NCBI GenBank assembly: GCA_041485845.1
Contig: JBGPKH010000413.1
Location: 1-8,030 of the forward strand
Reading direction: 5' to 3'
Length of the DNA: 8,030 nt
Source of the DNA: OMOG01 sp041485845
GTDB taxonomy: Bacteria; Acidobacteriota; Terriglobia; Bryobacterales; Bryobacteraceae
Position 1 is the stretch's first letter, and every line of letters begins with the position of its first letter. Below, piece after piece: positions 5,239 to 8,030 of the stretch. The position numbers and the translations under genes were made by a program. The notes beneath the pieces are model-generated. The model searched no databases, was not told the origin of the DNA, and was given only the letters and a program-made list of their open reading frames with translations.

Positions 5239-6234
5239 TTAGGGAATCCAGGCGCATGCCGCGCGCTTGTCCTCGCAGAAATACACGCGAGCGCCTTGCG
5301 GTTTATGCGCGGCGGTCCAGGCACGGCCATGGATGAAGTATGGCTTGGCCCAGGCCTCGCTGTCGAGCGTTCGCGGCGCGAGCACCGAAACGGAAGCCGT
5401 GCCCTGCGCGGGATAGCCCGTTCGCGGGTCCATGATGTGAGAGTATCTACGCCCGCCTGCCCGGAAAAACTTCTCGTAGCTGCCGGAGGTCGATAAGGAC
5501 ATGTTCTTCAGCGACACCTCTGCCGCCGCGCGCTGCGGATCTCGCGGATCGCGAATGGTAATCCGCCAGCCGTTGGGTTCCTCGGGTGGCGCGCCCAGGC
5601 CGTAGATGCTGCTGCCCGACCCGGAAACCAGCGCGATCTCCACGCCGTGCTCCCTCAGAACCCGCACCATGCGGTCGGCTGCGTAGCCCTTGCCGATGCC
5701 GCCGGGGTCGAGTTCCACGCCGGCGCGGTCGAATCGCACCGTGCGCTGTTCGGGGTCGAGCAGCACGTGGCGGTAGCCCACTCGCTGGAGAGCGCGGGCG
5801 ACTTCCGCGGGACGCGGCAGCAGCCCTTCGCCTTTGTAGAAGCCCCAGACCTTCATCAACGGCCCGACCGTGATATCGAATGTCCCGCCGCTCTCCCGGC
5901 TGTAGCGCATGCACTCCGAGAGCAGGTCGAAGAGTTCAGGTGACACCGTAACGGGAGCGGCCGCGGCATCGCGGTTGATGGCGCTCCACTCGCTCGCAGG
6001 CTGGTAGTTGGAGAGCATTTGGTCCAGTCGCTGCAGCTCTGCGAAAGCCGCAGCCGCCGCCGCTTCCAGCCTGGCGCGATCGCTTCCGTACAGAACCACC
6101 GAGAAGGTCGATCCCATGGCATCGTCGCTCTTCTCGAGTCGCTGGAGATCGCGGGAGTGTACGGAAGCGCAGAAGACCAGCGCCACCGCGATCGGGCTAA
6201 CGCAGTCGAAGCGTGCCGAATGCCTGCGGAACAT
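5239..6234 (-). CDS. apbE: ApbE-like FAD:protein FMN transferase, exported, with altered C-terminal metal motif
   Basis: ApbE enzymes transfer FMN from FAD to a threonine of exported or membrane proteins. The 331-residue protein shows family motifs in order: MGSTF (40-44), SNYQPASEWSAIN (75-87), GGTFDITVGPL (116-126), DPGGIGKGYAAD (176-187) and HIMDPRTGYPA (266-276). The N-terminus (RRHSAR, then a hydrophobic stretch to about residue 27) looks like a signal peptide; a good lipobox is absent (LVFC). The start at 6234 overlaps the previous gene by 38 bases and lacks a clear Shine-Dalgarno; a GTG at 6186 would avoid the overlap but shorten the signal. Where typical members have D-x-x-x-T in the terminal helix (DALxTA), this one reads DSEAWAKPYFIHG (291-303), so the Thr metal ligand is missing and Glu293/Lys297 align at the usual spacing. 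FMN-transfer activity is therefore likely but not certain. No flavinylation target is visible. Confidence 0.85.
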   Translation of the reverse strand: MFRRHSARFDCVSPIAVALVFCASVHSRDLQRLEKSDDAMGSTFSVVLYGSDRARLEAAAAAAFAELQRLDQMLSNYQPASEWSAINRDAAAAPVTVSPELFDLLSECMRYSRESGGTFDITVGPLMKVWGFYKGEGLLPRPAEVARALQRVGYRHVLLDPEQRTVRFDRAGVELDPGGIGKGYAADRMVRVLREHGVEIALVSGSGSSIYGLGAPPEEPNGWRITIRDPRDPQRAAAEVSLKNMSLSTSGSYEKFFRAGGRRYSHIMDPRTGYPAQGTASVSVLAPRTLDSEAWAKPYFIHGRAWTAAHKPQGARVYFCEDKRAACAWIP

Positions 6235-7732
6235 GGAACGAAGTCTGCCCCGTCGGACGCCATGCGTAATACTTCTTGGGCTCGACGCCGGCGATCCGAT
6301 ACAGCCCGATGCGCAATTCCCTTCCCTCTTGCGGCGGCCGCGGGTCGATGGCCTTAAACGGAATGCGCATCTCTCCGTACCAGATCTTCGCCTGCGCATC
6401 GATGCGGCCCTTCACCGTGTAGCCGGAGTTCCACTTCATGCCCTCCTGCCCGGCCTGGTTGTCACGGTCGATATCCAGGTCCACCCACTCGCTCTGCGGC
6501 GATACCTGGAACTCTTTGTACCGGCCGATGTGCTCGTAATCCGAGCCGATGAAGGCCTCGGCCACTTCCCAGTTCCAGAGCCGTGGAGTCTCTTCCGCGG
6601 GCTTCGGATCGGGCTTCAGATTCAGCGTGTCGTAGGGGCAGATGTAGAGCAGGTACAAATACTGCTTGGTCCAACGCGAGCGGATTTCGGTGGGCGCGCC
6701 GGCGATGGGCTGAGCGAGGTAGTCGCGCTCGGCCACCACCCGCGGCGCATGGGTCCACTCCGGGCTCTGGGGATCCGGATTGAGATCGAAATCGCGCGCC
6801 GACCGCGTGCTCTCGATCACCGTCGATACCGCGTCGAGATCGACGACCGCCAACGTATTGAAGGCAGGAACCGAGAACTCGGTGCTGTTGTTGCCGGGGT
6901 TCTCCACGTCCACCAATTTGGCACTTTCCGCCGCGCCGTAGCCCGCGAACCGGACCGGCTGGTAGGTCCCCAGCACGCGAATGCGAATAGACTGCTGGCC
7001 GCCGCCGCCACCACCACCGCGTCCCCGGCCGTAGGTCAACAGAAACAGGCGCGCGTGCTTTCCGTCGCCGGTGAGCCGCGCGATCGTCGTGCTCGTGCCG
7101 TACAGCCGCACCAGGCGCCGATCGTCGCCCAGTCTGGCGCGCACGCGGGCCGCAAAATCGCTGGGGTTCTGCACCGAGTCCCGCGGGAAGTCCTTGGCGC
7201 CGAGTTGCACCGTCAGGTCCGCCTTGCGGTCGGGCGCGGACACCACGCGGTACAGCAGGTTGCGCCGCGTCAGCATGTTCAGGACTTCGTCCATCGCGGC
7301 CGAGTGGTCGTCCACCACCGCGATGTTGGACATCGCCGGCAGCGGCGGCTGTTCCAACGCCTTCAAAAACCGCAGCATCTTTCCCAATTCCTGCGCGTCG
7401 GCCGGGTCGGGATTTAGAATCGCATCCACCCCGTAGGTGAATGCTTCGGCCGCCGCGAGCGCCGCGGATCCCGCGGGCAGCTTGGCGTAGTTCGCCTTTT
7501 GGATGCCGCGTTGGAATCGCCAGGCGTTGGAATCGATCCACGGAGCGGTGGTCGCCTGCGCTTCGTTGGCCCGGAAGCCGATCGCCGGCGCCGGCACCTG
7601 CTGGAACGCCGCCGCTTCCGCACCGCTGGGCGTCTCCGGCGCGCCCGTCACATAGATCCGGCTGGGCCGGTCGGCGGCCGCGAGGATCATCACTACCGCT
7701 GTGCATGCCAGTACTGCGGCCCGGATTCTCAT
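6197..7732 (-). CDS. Secreted protein with C-terminal CBM9-like (DOMON-fold) domain
   Basis: The 511-residue protein has a signal peptide (MRIRAAVLACTAVVMILAAA, probably cut before Asp21). Residues about 35-160 are helical and unrecognised. Residues about 245-305 contain a beta stretch (RIRVLGTYQPV, FNTLAVVDLD) resembling the small beta domain at the end of many glycosidases. Residues about 335-511 resemble carbohydrate-binding family 9-like domains: RSRWTKQYLYLLYIC, VAEAFIGSD, YKEFQVSP, WYGEMRIPF and a final FGTLRLR. Such domains bind sugars or haem-like ligands; the ligand here is unknown. A run of seven glycines (239-245), encoded at 6998-7018 by near-identical GGN codons, forms a linker. 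It starts inside the DUF362-like stop (ATGA, 7729-7732), so it is translationally coupled. I see no glycosidase catalytic residues that I could defend. Confidence 0.72.
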   Translation of the reverse strand: MRIRAAVLACTAVVMILAAADRPSRIYVTGAPETPSGAEAAAFQQVPAPAIGFRANEAQATTAPWIDSNAWRFQRGIQKANYAKLPAGSAALAAAEAFTYGVDAILNPDPADAQELGKMLRFLKALEQPPLPAMSNIAVVDDHSAAMDEVLNMLTRRNLLYRVVSAPDRKADLTVQLGAKDFPRDSVQNPSDFAARVRARLGDDRRLVRLYGTSTTIARLTGDGKHARLFLLTYGRGRGGGGGGGQQSIRIRVLGTYQPVRFAGYGAAESAKLVDVENPGNNSTEFSVPAFNTLAVVDLDAVSTVIESTRSARDFDLNPDPQSPEWTHAPRVVAERDYLAQPIAGAPTEIRSRWTKQYLYLLYICPYDTLNLKPDPKPAEETPRLWNWEVAEAFIGSDYEHIGRYKEFQVSPQSEWVDLDIDRDNQAGQEGMKWNSGYTVKGRIDAQAKIWYGEMRIPFKAIDPRPPQEGRELRIGLYRIAGVEPKKYYAWRPTGQTSFHVPQAFGTLRLR

Positions 7733-8030
7733 ACCGTGATTTCCGTGTGGTGAATTTTACCGGTGTCGTACACGCCCAGCCCGAGCTTGGACGCGTACTC
7801 GATGTGGCCCGGCTCGCGGATATACCGGTTGATGTTGGGATTCGCCTGCCAGTCCTCCAGCTTCGTGCTGAAGTATTTCATGTCGCGCTCCCAGACCGAA
7901 ATGGCGCCTTCCTGCCTGCGCTTATTGTCGATCACGTCAATCAGGAAACGGTCGATCGCTACCGGGTCGGTTCCGAATTTCATCTGTTTGGGATAGAAGC
8001 GATAGCGCTTGTCCCTGGAGAATGGTCCCG
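7729..8030 (-). CDS. DUF362-like protein, C-terminal part only
   Basis: The frame is open from the window end to TGA at 7729-7731; about 100 residues are visible and the start lies beyond 8030. An internal Met at 7983 is not taken as the start because the coding character continues upstream (RDKRYRFYPKQ). The phrase KFGTDPVAIDRFLIDVIDNKR matches the C-terminal DPVA-x-D region of DUF362 proteins, a family of unclear function whose members are often linked with iron-sulfur or redox proteins. The last part (EYASKLGLGVYDTG) fits the same family's ending. It is the most upstream visible gene of the minus-strand block and is joined to the CBM9-like gene by an ATGA overlap. The identification rests on a short segment. 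Confidence 0.6.
   Translation of the reverse strand, partial: GPFSRDKRYRFYPKQMKFGTDPVAIDRFLIDVIDNKRRQEGAISVWERDMKYFSTKLEDWQANPNINRYIREPGHIEYASKLGLGVYDTGKIHHTEITV

Noticed and set aside
5238..5330. Longer start for the SMP-30-like gene
   Set aside because: The extra 31 residues overlap the apbE-like coding end and hide the signal peptide that begins at 5237.
5239..6234. Lipoprotein signal in the ApbE-like N-terminus
   Set aside because: The candidate cysteine is preceded by Leu-Val-Phe, which does not fit the lipobox; an ordinary signal peptide or membrane anchor is more likely.
6008..7417. A 469-codon open frame on the plus strand
   Set aside because: It lies antisense to the CBM9-like and apbE-like genes, has no recognisable domain and an Arg/His-rich composition typical of shadow frames in GC-rich DNA.
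1..8030. CRISPR arrays, tRNA, rRNA, transposase genes
   Set aside because: No regularly spaced repeats with unique spacers, no RNA-gene signatures and no transposase motifs were seen on either strand.

Overview
The window is GC-rich, densely coded bacterial DNA. I think it comes from an acidobacterium of the Solibacter/Bryobacter kind. This rests on gene content: several secreted proteins of unknown function, a secreted SMP-30/gluconolactonase-like protein, a DUF362-type protein, a CBM9-like domain, and a remnant resembling the C-terminus of the large Oar-like TonB-dependent receptors abundant in that group. It is an inference from family resemblance; no rRNA, tRNA, CRISPR or intact mobile element is visible.

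Layout. Bases 1-365 (+) hold the end of a proline/arginine/glutamine-rich low-complexity protein with internal DNA repeats. A roughly 100-base convergent intergenic region (366-466) follows, packed with GC-rich inverted repeats and probably ending transcription from both sides. On the minus strand lies an elongation factor P gene (467-1030) with an unusual loop tip. Just upstream of it is a previously uncalled 50-codon ORF (1051-1203) with a perfect AGGAGG ribosome binding site. A divergent plus-strand pair starts at 1255: a small secreted protein of unknown function, then a 736-residue secreted PHP-like (CehA/McbA-type) putative metallohydrolase ending at 4157.

Bases 4154-4376 form a scar: an ORF that overlaps the hydrolase stop as ATGA, begins like a signal peptide, and runs directly into a piece of Oar-like receptor C-terminus. 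It then dissolves into a heptamer tandem repeat that ends one base before the stop of the next gene.

The rest (4377-8030) is one minus-strand gene block, read from high to low coordinates: the C-terminal part of a DUF362-like protein, a 511-residue secreted protein with a CBM9-like C-terminus, an ApbE-like FAD:protein FMN transferase, and a secreted SMP-30/gluconolactonase-like beta-propeller. The junctions are a 4-base ATGA overlap, a 38-base overlap and a 1-base gap, so the four genes are almost certainly co-transcribed. The likely theme is extracytoplasmic carbohydrate/lactone chemistry with a flavin-transfer enzyme, but no flavin-accepting partner is visible here.

The points most worth pursuing are the small ORF ahead of efp together with the Gln-tipped, lengthened EF-P loop, the apparent loss of the usual metal-ligand residues in the ApbE-like protein, and the receptor remnant joined to heptamer repeats.
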